Below, piece by piece: positions 26,707-35,541 of a stretch of DNA of 64,000 bases. This stretch comes from Paenimyroides tangerinum (lineage in GTDB: Bacteria > Bacteroidota > Bacteroidia > Flavobacteriales > Flavobacteriaceae). The stretch spans positions 62,001-126,000 of the forward strand of contig NZ_RQVQ01000001.1 in NCBI RefSeq assembly GCF_003865405.1, written 5' to 3'. Position 1 is the first letter of the stretch. Every line of letters starts with the position of its first letter. Position numbers and translations under genes: made by a program. The notes under the pieces are model-generated. The model was not told the origin of the DNA. It saw only the letters and a list, made by a program, of their open reading frames with translations, and searched no databases.

Positions 26707-28221
26707 ATGAAATTTATATATTCCTTTATAATTATTTTTATCACCTTTGGATTTACTTCGTGCCGAAACGATTTCGATTTCGAAACCAGTTCAGGTACAG
26801 ATTTACGTTTTTCTAGAGATACGGTTTATTTAGACACTATTTTCTCAAATATAGGCTCAAGCACCTATACATTAAAAGTATACAATACAACAAATAACGA
26901 TATTAAGATTCCTTCTCTAAAATTAGGAAAAGGCGAGAACTCGAATTTCCGTTTGATGGTAGATGGAGTTGCAGGAAAAGTTTTCAATAACGTAGAACTG
27001 CTTGCTAAAGACAGTATGTTCATCTTTGTAGAAACAACTGTTGATATTCAATCATTAACCAATCAAAAAGAGTTTTTATATACCGATCAAATTCAATTTA
27101 CATCAGGTTCAAATTCTCAAAAAGTTGAGTTAGTAACTTTAGTAAAAGATGCCATATTCTTATATCCACAAAAATTTGCTGATGGTACTAAAGAAACTTT
27201 ACCTTTTGATGGAGATGAAATTGAAGGTTTCTTTTTGGATGAAAACGATCCAATAAATGGAAACGAGTTAATTTGGACAGACAATAAACCTTATGTAATT
27301 TATGGGTACGCAGCCGTTCCTTCAAACAAAACATTAGAAGTTGAAGCTGGAGCGCAAATTCATTTTCACGATAATTCTGGCCTTTTAGTTGCAAACAATG
27401 GAAACATAAATGCAGTTGGAACCATTCAAAATCCAATTATTTTTCAAGGCGACCGTTTAGAGCCAAGCTTTGAAAATGTTCCTGGTCAATGGGGAAGTAT
27501 TTGGTTAACGGTTGGAAGTTCTGGAAACTTTGAAAATGCAATTATAAAAAATGCAACAGTTGGACTTCTTATTAATAAAAACCAAGGAACGGTAAACCTA
27601 CACAACCTTCAAGTTTACAATGCAACAGATTTTGGAATTCTTGGACGCGCTGCAACAATTCGCGGAACCAATGTAGTTACTAATAATTGTGGTCAAGCGG
27701 CTTTAGGTTGTACGTTTGGAGGTGATTATCATTTCATACAATCTACATTTGGAAATTATTGGAACAAACCTAATCAAACTTCAGTTGTTATTGATAATTA
27801 TGATGGAACACCAGAATTCGCAATACAACAGGCATTATTTCAAAATTGTATCATTTATGGTTCTAGTAGTGAATCTTTGATTATGAACAAACAAGGTTCT
27901 GATAGCAATTTTAATATTAAGTTTGAAAATTCATTAATTAAATTTTTAGATTTTTCAAATCAAGTTTTTGGAACTTTTCCTTACGCTTTTGATAATCCAA
28001 CCTATTTTTCAAATTGTTTAGTTGCGAGAACTTCTCAGCAATATCGTCCTTATTTCAAAAACACGAATAAAAATGAAATGATGATAACTGATAAAGCAAC
28101 CGATTTAATAGGAATTGGAAATCCTATTTTTGCGCAACAAGTACCATTTGATTTATTAGGAAATAGCCGACTTTCAAGTCCAGATTTAGGAGCATATCAG
28201 AATATTCCAGAAAGTCAATAA
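26707..28221 (+). CDS. Beta-helix-like outer-membrane lipoprotein
   Basis: A 504-residue protein with a lipoprotein signal peptide ending in FTSC (acylated Cys 19). The N-terminal 150 residues look like an Ig-type beta domain (FSNIGSSTYTLKVYNTTNND). The rest resembles a right-handed parallel beta-helix: GNINAVGTIQNPIIFQGDR, ENAIIKNATVGLLINKNQGT and GTNVVTNNCGQAALG look like successive coils rich in Asn and Gly. Such proteins often bind or cut polysaccharides, but I see no defined catalytic motif. It lies between the glycan cluster and purL; a surface location is likely from the lipobox. Confidence 0.75.
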   Translation: MKFIYSFIIIFITFGFTSCRNDFDFETSSGTDLRFSRDTVYLDTIFSNIGSSTYTLKVYNTTNNDIKIPSLKLGKGENSNFRLMVDGVAGKVFNNVELLAKDSMFIFVETTVDIQSLTNQKEFLYTDQIQFTSGSNSQKVELVTLVKDAIFLYPQKFADGTKETLPFDGDEIEGFFLDENDPINGNELIWTDNKPYVIYGYAAVPSNKTLEVEAGAQIHFHDNSGLLVANNGNINAVGTIQNPIIFQGDRLEPSFENVPGQWGSIWLTVGSSGNFENAIIKNATVGLLINKNQGTVNLHNLQVYNATDFGILGRAATIRGTNVVTNNCGQAALGCTFGGDYHFIQSTFGNYWNKPNQTSVVIDNYDGTPEFAIQQALFQNCIIYGSSSESLIMNKQGSDSNFNIKFENSLIKFLDFSNQVFGTFPYAFDNPTYFSNCLVARTSQQYRPYFKNTNKNEMMITDKATDLIGIGNPIFAQQVPFDLLGNSRLSSPDLGAYQNIPESQ

Positions 28222-28248
28222 TAATTTTTTAATTGACTAAAATTAAGT

Positions 28249-28256
28249 TATTTTTG
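28249..28256 (+). promoter_or_regulatory. purL -7 promoter element
   Basis: TATTTTTG matches TAnnTTTG 33 bases before the purL ATG. The nearest upstream TTG (28233-28235) is too close for the usual spacing. No riboswitch-like structure fits in the 67-base gap. Confidence 0.45.
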
Positions 28257-28288
28257 TAGCTTCAAACAACACAACTAATACATACACA

Positions 28289-31200
28289 ATGATTCATTTC
28301 TTCGTGAACCAAAAGGGCACTGTTTACAGTGTTCAAATCGAAAAAGATTTATCTACAGAAGATATTGCTAAACTTAACTGGTTATTCGGTAATTCTTCAA
28401 AAATTGAACAAACTACTTTAGAAGATTTTTATGTTGGCCCACGTGCGGCAATGATTACACCTTGGAGTACAAATGCTGTAGAAATTACTCAGAATATGGG
28501 AATTGAAGGAATTATTCGTATTGAAGAATTCGAAAAAGTTTCTGAAGATTTCACTGATTTTGACCCAATGATTTCTCAAAAATTCACTGCATTAACACAA
28601 GAAATGTTTACCATTGCAATTAATGTAGAACCTATTTTAGAAATCGAAGATATTGAAGCTTATAACAAACAAGAAGGTTTAGCTTTAAGTGCTGAAGAAG
28701 TTGAATACTTAAACAACTTAGCTACAAAATTAGGTCGTAAGTTAACTGATGCAGAAGTTTTTGCTTTCTCGCAAGCCAACTCAGAACACTGCCGTCACAA
28801 AATTTTTAACGGAACTTTCGTTATTGATGGTATAGAACAACCTACTTCGTTATTCAAATTAATTAAGAAAACATCAGAAACAAATCCTGGAGGAATCGTT
28901 TCTGCATATAAAGATAACGTTGCTTTTGTAAAAGGACCAAAAGCAACACAATTTGCACCACTTTCTGCTGATAAACCTGATTTTTATGCTGAAAAAGAAT
29001 TCGAATCAGTAATTTCATTAAAAGCAGAAACGCACAACTTCCCAACTACTGTTGAACCATTTTCTGGTGCTGCGACAGGAGCTGGAGGAGAAATTCGTGA
29101 CCGTTTAGCTGGAGGTCAAGGTTCATTACCTTTAGCAGGAACTGCGATTTATATGACTTCATATTCTCGTTTAAACGAAGATCGTCCTTGGGAAAAAGCC
29201 GTTGCAGAACGCGATTGGTTGTACCAAACGCCAATGGATATTTTAATCAAGGCATCAAACGGAGCTTCTGATTTTGGAAATAAATTTGGTCAGCCGTTAA
29301 TCGTTGGATCGGTTTTAACTTTCGAACACGAAGAAGATGCACGTAAAATTGGTTACGATAAAGTAATTATGCAAGCCGGTGGAATTGGATACGGAAAATT
29401 AGACCAAGCCATTAAACACAAACCAGAAGTTGGTGATAAAATTGTAATTTTAGGAGGTGAAAACTACCGTATTGGTATGGGTGGAGCTGCAGTTTCATCT
29501 GCTGATACAGGAGCTTTCGGATCTGGAATTGAATTAAATGCTATTCAACGTTCAAACCCTGAAATGCAAAAACGTGCAGCTAATGCGGTTCGTGGTTTAG
29601 TAGAATCTGATAACAACCCTATCGTATCTATTCACGATCATGGAGCTGGTGGACACTTAAATTGTTTATCTGAATTAGTGGAAGAAACAGGTGGTTTAAT
29701 TGATTTAGACGCTTTACCTGTTGGAGATCCAACTTTATCTGCTAAAGAAATTATTGGTAACGAATCTCAAGAACGTATGGGATTAGTTATTGGTGAAAAA
29801 GATATTAAAACATTACAAAAAATCGCTGATCGTGAGCGCGCGCCAATGTACACAGTTGGAGACGTAACAGGTGATCACCGTTTTACTTTCGAATCTAAAA
29901 CTACAGGTGAAAAACCTATGGATTACGCTTTAGAAGACTTCTTTGGATCGTCTCCTAAAACAGTAATGACAGATAAGAAAATTGATAGAAATTATGCTGG
30001 ATTAACATACAGTACAGAAAATATTCCTACTTATTTAAACCAAATGTTACAGTTAGAAGCGGTTGCTTCTAAAGATTGGTTAACCAATAAAGTAGACCGT
30101 TGTGTGGGCGGACGTGTTGCCAAACAGCAATGTGTTGGTCCGTTACAATTACCTTTGAACAATGTGGGTGTAATGGCTTTAGATTATAAATCTACAGAAG
30201 GTATTGCAACTACAGTGGGGCATGCTCCTACTGCAGCTTTAGTTGATCCAGTTGCCGGTTCTCGTAATGCAATTGCTGAAGCTTTATCAAACCTTGTTTT
30301 TGCTCCAATCAATAACGGTTTAGCTGGTGTTTCTTTATCAGCAAACTGGATGTGGGCTTGTAACAACGAAGGTGAAGATGCACGTTTGTATGAAGCAGTT
30401 AAAGGATGTTCTGACTTTGCAATTGAGTTAGGAATCAATATTCCAACTGGAAAAGATTCACTTTCAATGAAACAAAAATATCCAAACGGTGAAAACGTAA
30501 TTGCTCCTGGAACAGTTATTATTTCAGCTGCTGGAAACTGTACAGATATTAATAAAGTAATTGAACCGGTTTTAAATAAAGAAGCTGGATCAATTTACTA
30601 CATCAATTTATCCCAAGATACATTTAAATTAGGAGGTTCATCTTTCGCTCAAATTTTAAATAAAATCGGAAACGAAGTTCCTACAATTAAAGACGGAGCT
30701 TACTTTAAAAAGGCTTTCAACGCCATTCAAAACGCCATCAATACTAATTTAATTGAAGCTGGTCACGATATCGGATCTGGTGGTTTAGTTACTACTTTAT
30801 TAGAAATGACTTTTGCTGATGTTAATTTAGGTGCAAACTATGATTTGTCTGCTTTAAACGAAGCGGATACAGTTAAAGCTTTATTTAACGAAAATATTGC
30901 CGTTGTTTTACAGGCTAAAGAAGATGTTGCCTTTGAAAAAGCATTTGCTGAAGCTGGAATTGAAGCGGTAAAAATTGGTGCTGCAGTTGCTGGTAACGAA
31001 GTTACTTTTAAAAACAACAACGATGTATTTACATTTAATGTAACAGAAACGCGTGATACGTGGTTTAAAACCTCATTCTTATTAGATCAAAAACAATCTA
31101 AAAACGGAATGGCGCAAGAACGTTACAACAACTATAAAAATCAGCCGTTAAACTTTACATTCCCAACGCACTTTACAGGTGTTAAACCAGTTCACAACGG

Positions 31201-31957
31201 AGCGAGACCAAAAGCTGCGATTATTCGTGAAAAAGGTTCGAACTCAGAGCGTGAAATGGCAAATGCTATGTACTTAGCTGGTTTTGATGTAAAAGACGTT
31301 CACATGACTGATTTAATTTCTGGAAGAGAAACGTTAGAAGATATTCAGTTTATTGGAGCTGTTGGAGGATTCTCTAACTCAGACGTTTTAGGATCTGCTA
31401 AAGGTTGGGCTGGAGCTTTCTTATATAACGAAAAAGCAAAAGCAGCGCTAGAAAACTTCTACAAACGTCCTGATACGATGTCGGTTGGAATTTGTAACGG
31501 ATGTCAGTTATTAATGGAGTTAGAATTAATTAACCCAGAGCACGATGTTCACGGTAAAATGATTCATAATACTTCTGGTAAACACGAATCGAACTTCGTA
31601 TCAGTGAATGTTCAAGAAAACAACTCCATCATGTTATCTACATTAGCTGGATCTACATTAGGGGTTTGGATTTCTCACGGAGAAGGAAAATTCAACTTAC
31701 CAAAAGAGGAAACTGCTTATAATATCGTTGCAAAATATGCGTACGAGCAATATCCTGCAAACCCGAACGGATCTGATTATAACACTGCTATGATGTGTGA
31801 TACAACAGGTCGCCATTTGGTTACAATGCCACACATTGAGCGTTCTACGTTCCAATGGAACTGGGCAAACTACCCTAACGGACGTAAAGACGAAGTTTCT
31901 CCTTGGTTAGAAGCTTTTGTAAACGCGAGAGTTTGGTGTGAAACAAATAAAAAATAA
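28289..31957 (+). CDS. purL: Phosphoribosylformylglycinamidine synthase, single-chain type
   Basis: A 1222-residue PurL of the large form. It carries an N-terminal PurS-like domain, the two AIRS-type synthetase halves (QANSEHCRHKIFNG and KAETHNFPT in the first; the GKDSLSMKQ region in the second) and a C-terminal glutamine amidotransferase domain with the nucleophile in GICNGCQLL. It converts FGAR to FGAM in purine synthesis, using ammonia from glutamine. In organisms with the short PurL these parts are separate proteins (PurS, PurL, PurQ). It appears monocistronic, with its own promoter element and terminator. Confidence 0.97.
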   Translation: MIHFFVNQKGTVYSVQIEKDLSTEDIAKLNWLFGNSSKIEQTTLEDFYVGPRAAMITPWSTNAVEITQNMGIEGIIRIEEFEKVSEDFTDFDPMISQKFTALTQEMFTIAINVEPILEIEDIEAYNKQEGLALSAEEVEYLNNLATKLGRKLTDAEVFAFSQANSEHCRHKIFNGTFVIDGIEQPTSLFKLIKKTSETNPGGIVSAYKDNVAFVKGPKATQFAPLSADKPDFYAEKEFESVISLKAETHNFPTTVEPFSGAATGAGGEIRDRLAGGQGSLPLAGTAIYMTSYSRLNEDRPWEKAVAERDWLYQTPMDILIKASNGASDFGNKFGQPLIVGSVLTFEHEEDARKIGYDKVIMQAGGIGYGKLDQAIKHKPEVGDKIVILGGENYRIGMGGAAVSSADTGAFGSGIELNAIQRSNPEMQKRAANAVRGLVESDNNPIVSIHDHGAGGHLNCLSELVEETGGLIDLDALPVGDPTLSAKEIIGNESQERMGLVIGEKDIKTLQKIADRERAPMYTVGDVTGDHRFTFESKTTGEKPMDYALEDFFGSSPKTVMTDKKIDRNYAGLTYSTENIPTYLNQMLQLEAVASKDWLTNKVDRCVGGRVAKQQCVGPLQLPLNNVGVMALDYKSTEGIATTVGHAPTAALVDPVAGSRNAIAEALSNLVFAPINNGLAGVSLSANWMWACNNEGEDARLYEAVKGCSDFAIELGINIPTGKDSLSMKQKYPNGENVIAPGTVIISAAGNCTDINKVIEPVLNKEAGSIYYINLSQDTFKLGGSSFAQILNKIGNEVPTIKDGAYFKKAFNAIQNAINTNLIEAGHDIGSGGLVTTLLEMTFADVNLGANYDLSALNEADTVKALFNENIAVVLQAKEDVAFEKAFAEAGIEAVKIGAAVAGNEVTFKNNNDVFTFNVTETRDTWFKTSFLLDQKQSKNGMAQERYNNYKNQPLNFTFPTHFTGVKPVHNGARPKAAIIREKGSNSEREMANAMYLAGFDVKDVHMTDLISGRETLEDIQFIGAVGGFSNSDVLGSAKGWAGAFLYNEKAKAALENFYKRPDTMSVGICNGCQLLMELELINPEHDVHGKMIHNTSGKHESNFVSVNVQENNSIMLSTLAGSTLGVWISHGEGKFNLPKEETAYNIVAKYAYEQYPANPNGSDYNTAMMCDTTGRHLVTMPHIERSTFQWNWANYPNGRKDEVSPWLEAFVNARVWCETNKK

Positions 31958-31975
31958 TATAATTTATATAAACCA

Positions 31976-32010
31976 AAAACTCCACCTTAAATAAGATGGA
32001 GTTTTTTTTT
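31976..32010 (+). terminator. Rho-independent terminator after purL
   Basis: AAAACTCCACCTT (31976-31988) pairs with AAGATGGAGTTTT (31993-32005), with a single mismatch, and is followed by a T run. It also lies downstream of the convergent acyltransferase gene. Confidence 0.85.
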
Positions 32011-32037
32011 ATAGAATAATCCGTATTTAAAAAAAAA

Positions 32038-33846
32038 TTATTTTAGATATTCTTTTAAAAAATTATAAAAATCGTCACCAATTTCATCTGCTAGTTTTGT
32101 TGAACCATAATGATTTAAATGGTTTGAATCATAATAAATTAAGGTGTCGTTGTAAAATGGAGCATTATCAAAAAAATGCTTCTTAGACAAATCATAGTAA
32201 AAAACATTTTTATATTCATTAGCAAGTTTTTTAATCATTAGAATATCTAAAGAATCACGATTATCCTTTTGTAATTTTCCGATTTTGTTAATGTAACCTT
32301 TATTTACTTTTAAAATATTTACTTCTTCTAATGTTGGAAAGGAATTAATAATAATCAATTTTTTATTATTTTTCAAAAGTGTATCAGCTAATTGTCTAAT
32401 TGGAATATTAAAATCATTGAAATTATTAACTGCAATAATAACTAAAGAAACTTTGTCAATATATTGATTCGTCAGAGGTGATAGATTTTTTGCGAATCGT
32501 AAATTCTCTATATCATTCTTTTGATTGACTTTAATACCTTCAATTGGAGGATAACCATCACAAGTTAAACTATAAAAAGAAAAATTTTGTTTTTGTCCAA
32601 TTTGGTTAAAAAATGGTTTCAACATTAGAGCATGACTATTTCCAACCAATAAAAAAGAAGGTTCTTTTTCTGTTGATCCAAATTTTTCAACAATTCCTTC
32701 AAAATGAGATTTTAAACCTAAAATAGGTCGAGAATAAATATCAGGAATTTTTTTATATCCAATTAAAGATTCTTTGTTGAGAAAAATAGTACAACTGATA
32801 GTTACAATTAAAAACATCAATCCAAAAAATAATTTTGTACTAAATTTCGCAAATAATACTTCTACATATTTGTACGATAAATAGGACAAAATGAAAGTTA
32901 GAAAACAAATTATCAATAACTGATAAAACGAAAATTCATAAAATCCATTTTCATATCTCATATATGCCATAATAGGCCAATGCCATAAATACAAAGAAAA
33001 AGATAAAGTCCCTATGAAAACTAGATATTTATTTGATAAGAATTTTAATACATAAATATTTCTACTAATTAAAATATTTGCTGTTGCAATACAAGGAATC
33101 AAACATAAAAAACCAGGGAAATTCATATTTTCATGAAAAATGAAAACACAAATAAGTAAAGTTAATAATGAAACCCAAGTTATAGCATCATTATACAGAT
33201 CCTTTTTAAAGAAACCTTTATTAAAATATTGAGCATATAAAATACCAATTGTAAACTCTGAAATTCTACTTCCCAAAGAAAAATAGGACGCCGTTAAATT
33301 ATTATCCAGATAAATTAATTTACAAGAATATAAAACAGAAAAGAGTAAAACAATTGGTAAAATAAAACGCAGATATTTTCTTCCATAATACAATAAAATT
33401 GGTAAAAAAAGATAAAATTGCATTTCTACTCCTAACGACCATGTATGTAAATAAGGATTTTCACTTAAATTAGGTCCAAAGTAAGATTCACCGTTTTCAA
33501 AAAAAAAATTGGATAAAAAAAGAAAAGCATATTTAAACGAACCATTCAAACTGCTATAAAAATCAATATATGTATATAAAAATATTCCTGTCAGATATAT
33601 TAATAATACACAAATATAATACGCTGGAATTATTCGTTTTAATCTTTTTAAATAGAATTCAACAAAGCTGAATTTTTTATTATCGATATTCGTAACTACA
33701 ATTGAAGACATAAGAAATCCAGATATTACAAAAAAAATATCTACCCCGAGAAATCCCCCAGGCAAAAAATTAGAATTTAAATGAAAAATAAAAACTAAAA
33801 TAAATGCAATTGCTCTTAAACCTTGTATATCGTTACGGAAGATCAT
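32038..33846 (-). CDS. Acyltransferase-3 / SGNH fusion (OatA-like O-acetyltransferase)
   Basis: A 602-residue protein from ATG 33846. The first 370 residues form the membrane acyltransferase-3 domain: FRNDIQGLRAIAFILVFIFH with the catalytic-type His, FLGVDIFFVISGFL, and LHTWSLGVEMQFYLFLPI, with about ten helices. The C-terminal part is a periplasmic SGNH domain with LVGNSHAL holding the Ser nucleophile and DSNHLNHYG holding the Asp-His pair. Such fusions O-acetylate peptidoglycan or lipopolysaccharide sugars. The frame opens 13 residues earlier, but FRNDIQGLRA directly after the chosen Met is the normal start. It probably decorates the surface glycans made nearby. Confidence 0.87.
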   Translation of the reverse strand: MIFRNDIQGLRAIAFILVFIFHLNSNFLPGGFLGVDIFFVISGFLMSSIVVTNIDNKKFSFVEFYLKRLKRIIPAYYICVLLIYLTGIFLYTYIDFYSSLNGSFKYAFLFLSNFFFENGESYFGPNLSENPYLHTWSLGVEMQFYLFLPILLYYGRKYLRFILPIVLLFSVLYSCKLIYLDNNLTASYFSLGSRISEFTIGILYAQYFNKGFFKKDLYNDAITWVSLLTLLICVFIFHENMNFPGFLCLIPCIATANILISRNIYVLKFLSNKYLVFIGTLSFSLYLWHWPIMAYMRYENGFYEFSFYQLLIICFLTFILSYLSYKYVEVLFAKFSTKLFFGLMFLIVTISCTIFLNKESLIGYKKIPDIYSRPILGLKSHFEGIVEKFGSTEKEPSFLLVGNSHALMLKPFFNQIGQKQNFSFYSLTCDGYPPIEGIKVNQKNDIENLRFAKNLSPLTNQYIDKVSLVIIAVNNFNDFNIPIRQLADTLLKNNKKLIIINSFPTLEEVNILKVNKGYINKIGKLQKDNRDSLDILMIKKLANEYKNVFYYDLSKKHFFDNAPFYNDTLIYYDSNHLNHYGSTKLADEIGDDFYNFLKEYLK

Positions 33847-34030
33847 AATTAGTAATAAATCAATTATAAAACAAAAAGTAAACAAACCTAGTAATAATTA
33901 AACAGAAAGTTAGATTTAATCGCTTTTTTCTAAAATTTAGTAAAAAACTTAATCACCTAAAAAACAACCTGTTAATCTATTTATTTAGATTAGGATTAAA
34001 AGACATTAAAACTAAGGACTTTTAAATATG

Positions 34031-34113
34031 TTTTTTGTGACACTGAAATCTAAGATTCAATGTAATTAGATATTCTTATGAGATGCTGAAACAAATTTAA
34101 CATGACAAAAAAA
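34031..34113. repeat. Degenerate palindromic intergenic repeat, copy 1
   Basis: The segment is bounded by TTTTTTGT on the left and its complement ACAAAAAA on the right and contains GAGATGCTGAAAC, also found in part in the neighbouring element (GAGATGCTG). It lies in the 430-base gap between the acyltransferase and aminotransferase genes. No open reading frame is present in it. Confidence 0.5.
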
Positions 34114-34137
34114 TGATTATGTTTTAAACAAAACGCG

Positions 34138-34233
34138 TGTCACCCTGAATTCATTTCAGGGTCTCATCACAAACTTGTGAGATGCTGTACTTCAACAAGC
34201 TCAGTAACCAGATCAGCAGGACAAAAGCTAATT
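34138..34233. repeat. Palindromic intergenic repeat, copy 2 (flavobacterial REP-like element)
   Basis: The unit begins TGTCACCCTG and ends CAGCAGGACA, an imperfect terminal inverted repeat. Inside are two hairpins: CCCTGAA (34143-34149) with TTCAGGG (34155-34161), and TCTCATCACAA with TTGTGAGA around 34162-34182, followed by GATGCTG. Elements of this style (GTCATTCTGAA...AGATGCTG) recur between genes in many Flavobacteriia; that is from memory and was not searched. The rest of the gap from 33847 holds nothing else I can identify. Confidence 0.65.
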
Positions 34234-34244
34234 TCAAAAAACAA

Positions 34245-34273
34245 AAAATCCCATCTTAAAAAGACAGGATTTT
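34245..34273 (-). terminator. Terminator of the aminotransferase gene
   Basis: AAAATCCCATCTT (34245-34257) pairs with AAGACAGGATTTT (34261-34273), with two internal mismatches. On the minus strand a T run follows, 6 bases after the end of the aminotransferase gene. Confidence 0.65.
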
Positions 34274-34278
34274 GATAT

Positions 34279-35409
34279 TTATTGTACGAAATTTAAAATC
34301 GTTGATGTGATAAATGCAATTTGTTCATCGTCTAATTCGGTATGCATTGGTAAGGCAATTACCTCTTTACATAATTTGTTAGTTACAGCAAAATCAGCAT
34401 CGTTATAACGAGCATCAGCATACGCTTTTTGAACGTGTAACGGAATTGGATAATAAATTGCACAAGGAATTCCGTTTTCTTGTAAGTACGTTAACAAAGC
34501 ATCGCGTTTTCCGTTTGTAATTCGCATTACATATTGGTGAAATACATGGTCGTCTCCTTCAAAATCAAATGCAGGAGTTACAATATGCTCGTTAGCTGCA
34601 AACGCATCGTTATATGCTTTAGCTGCTTTTCTACGCGCTTGTCCGTAAGTATCTAAATGAGGTAATTTGGCATTTAAAACCACCGCTTGAATACTATCTA
34701 AACGAGAATTCACACCAACAACATCGTGATGGTAACGCTCATACATTCCGTGATTCACAATTCCACGAATTACGTGAGCTAAAGCATCATCATTTGTAAA
34801 AATTGCACCACCGTCTCCGTAACATCCTAAGTTTTTAGATGGGAAGAAAGAAGTAGCTCCAACATGACCAATTGTCCCAACTTTTTGTTTAGAACCATCT
34901 TTCCACGTATAGTTTGCTCCAATAGCTTGTGCGTTATCTTCAATTACAAATAAGTTATGCTCTTTTGCAATTTCCATAATCGCATCCATGTTAGCCGCAC
35001 GACCAAATAAGTGAACTGGAACAATTGCTTTAGTTTTAGGTGTAATGGCTTTTTTAATGGCTTCGATAGAAATGTTCATGTTATCTTCATCAACATCTAC
35101 CAAAACCGGAGTAATTCCTAATAAAGCGACTACTTCAACTGTTGCAGCAAAAGTAAAATCGGCAGTGATCACTTCATCTCCCGCTTTTAAACCTAATCCC
35201 ATCATGGCAATTTGTAATGCGTCGGTTCCGTTAGCACAAGGAATTACGTGTTTTGCTCCTAAATAGTTTTCTAAACTTTTTTGAAACTCGTGAACTTGAG
35301 GTCCGTTTATATATGCAGTTGTATCTAAAACTTCTTGAATACCTGCGTTAATTTGTTCTTTTATATGTTGGTATTGACTTTTTAAGTCAACCATTTGTAA
35401 CTTTTTCAT
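34279..35409 (-). CDS. DegT/DnrJ/EryC1/StrS sugar aminotransferase
   Basis: A 376-residue PLP-dependent aminotransferase. Diagnostic segments are VIPCANGTDALQIAMMGLG, VIEDNAQAIGA (PLP-binding Asp) and the Schiff-base lysine in SFFPSKNLGCYGDGGAIFT, ending with IPCAIYYPIPLHVQ. The pattern is closest to WbpE/WlbC-type enzymes that aminate UDP-3-keto-N-acetylglucosaminuronate, but this subclass call is from general resemblance. It is alone on its strand, with its own promoter element and terminator, and there is no companion dehydrogenase (WbpB) in the window. By eye its codons are more GC-rich and regular than those of the neighbouring acyltransferase gene, suggesting high expression. Confidence 0.85.
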   Translation of the reverse strand: MKKLQMVDLKSQYQHIKEQINAGIQEVLDTTAYINGPQVHEFQKSLENYLGAKHVIPCANGTDALQIAMMGLGLKAGDEVITADFTFAATVEVVALLGITPVLVDVDEDNMNISIEAIKKAITPKTKAIVPVHLFGRAANMDAIMEIAKEHNLFVIEDNAQAIGANYTWKDGSKQKVGTIGHVGATSFFPSKNLGCYGDGGAIFTNDDALAHVIRGIVNHGMYERYHHDVVGVNSRLDSIQAVVLNAKLPHLDTYGQARRKAAKAYNDAFAANEHIVTPAFDFEGDDHVFHQYVMRITNGKRDALLTYLQENGIPCAIYYPIPLHVQKAYADARYNDADFAVTNKLCKEVIALPMHTELDDEQIAFITSTILNFVQ

Positions 35410-35429
35410 TAATCGAAAATTTTGATAAG

Positions 35430-35437
35430 CAAAAGTA
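35430..35437 (-). promoter_or_regulatory. -7 promoter element of the aminotransferase gene
   Basis: On the minus strand the bases read TACTTTTG, matching TAnnTTTG, 20 bases upstream of the ATG at 35409. Confidence 0.5.
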
Positions 35438-35517
35438 ATAAATTACTTGAAGTAACACTTCTGAATTGTATATTTTTTAGGAAAATGACATAATAAACGT
35501 TATTCAAAACTTATTTG

Positions 35518-35525
35518 TATTTTTG
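35518..35525 (+). promoter_or_regulatory. waaA -7 promoter element
   Basis: TATTTTTG matches TAnnTTTG 16 bases before the ATG at 35542. The upstream in-frame TTG at 35515 lies at its edge, which supports the ATG as the real start. Confidence 0.5.
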
Positions 35526-35541
35526 TAGATATTCAATAATT

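Noticed and set aside
28222..28288. Purine riboswitch upstream of purL
   Set aside because: The gap is 67 bases with a promoter element inside it and no room for an aptamer plus expression platform.
33847..34278. Repeats that could be read as a short CRISPR array
   Set aside because: There are only two unequal, palindromic units of about 80-95 bases, no regular spacers and no cas genes; they fit REP-like elements better.
34279..35409. Horizontal transfer of the aminotransferase because of its different codon use
   Set aside because: The difference is judged by eye, the gene has native-type promoter and terminator, and high expression explains it equally well.
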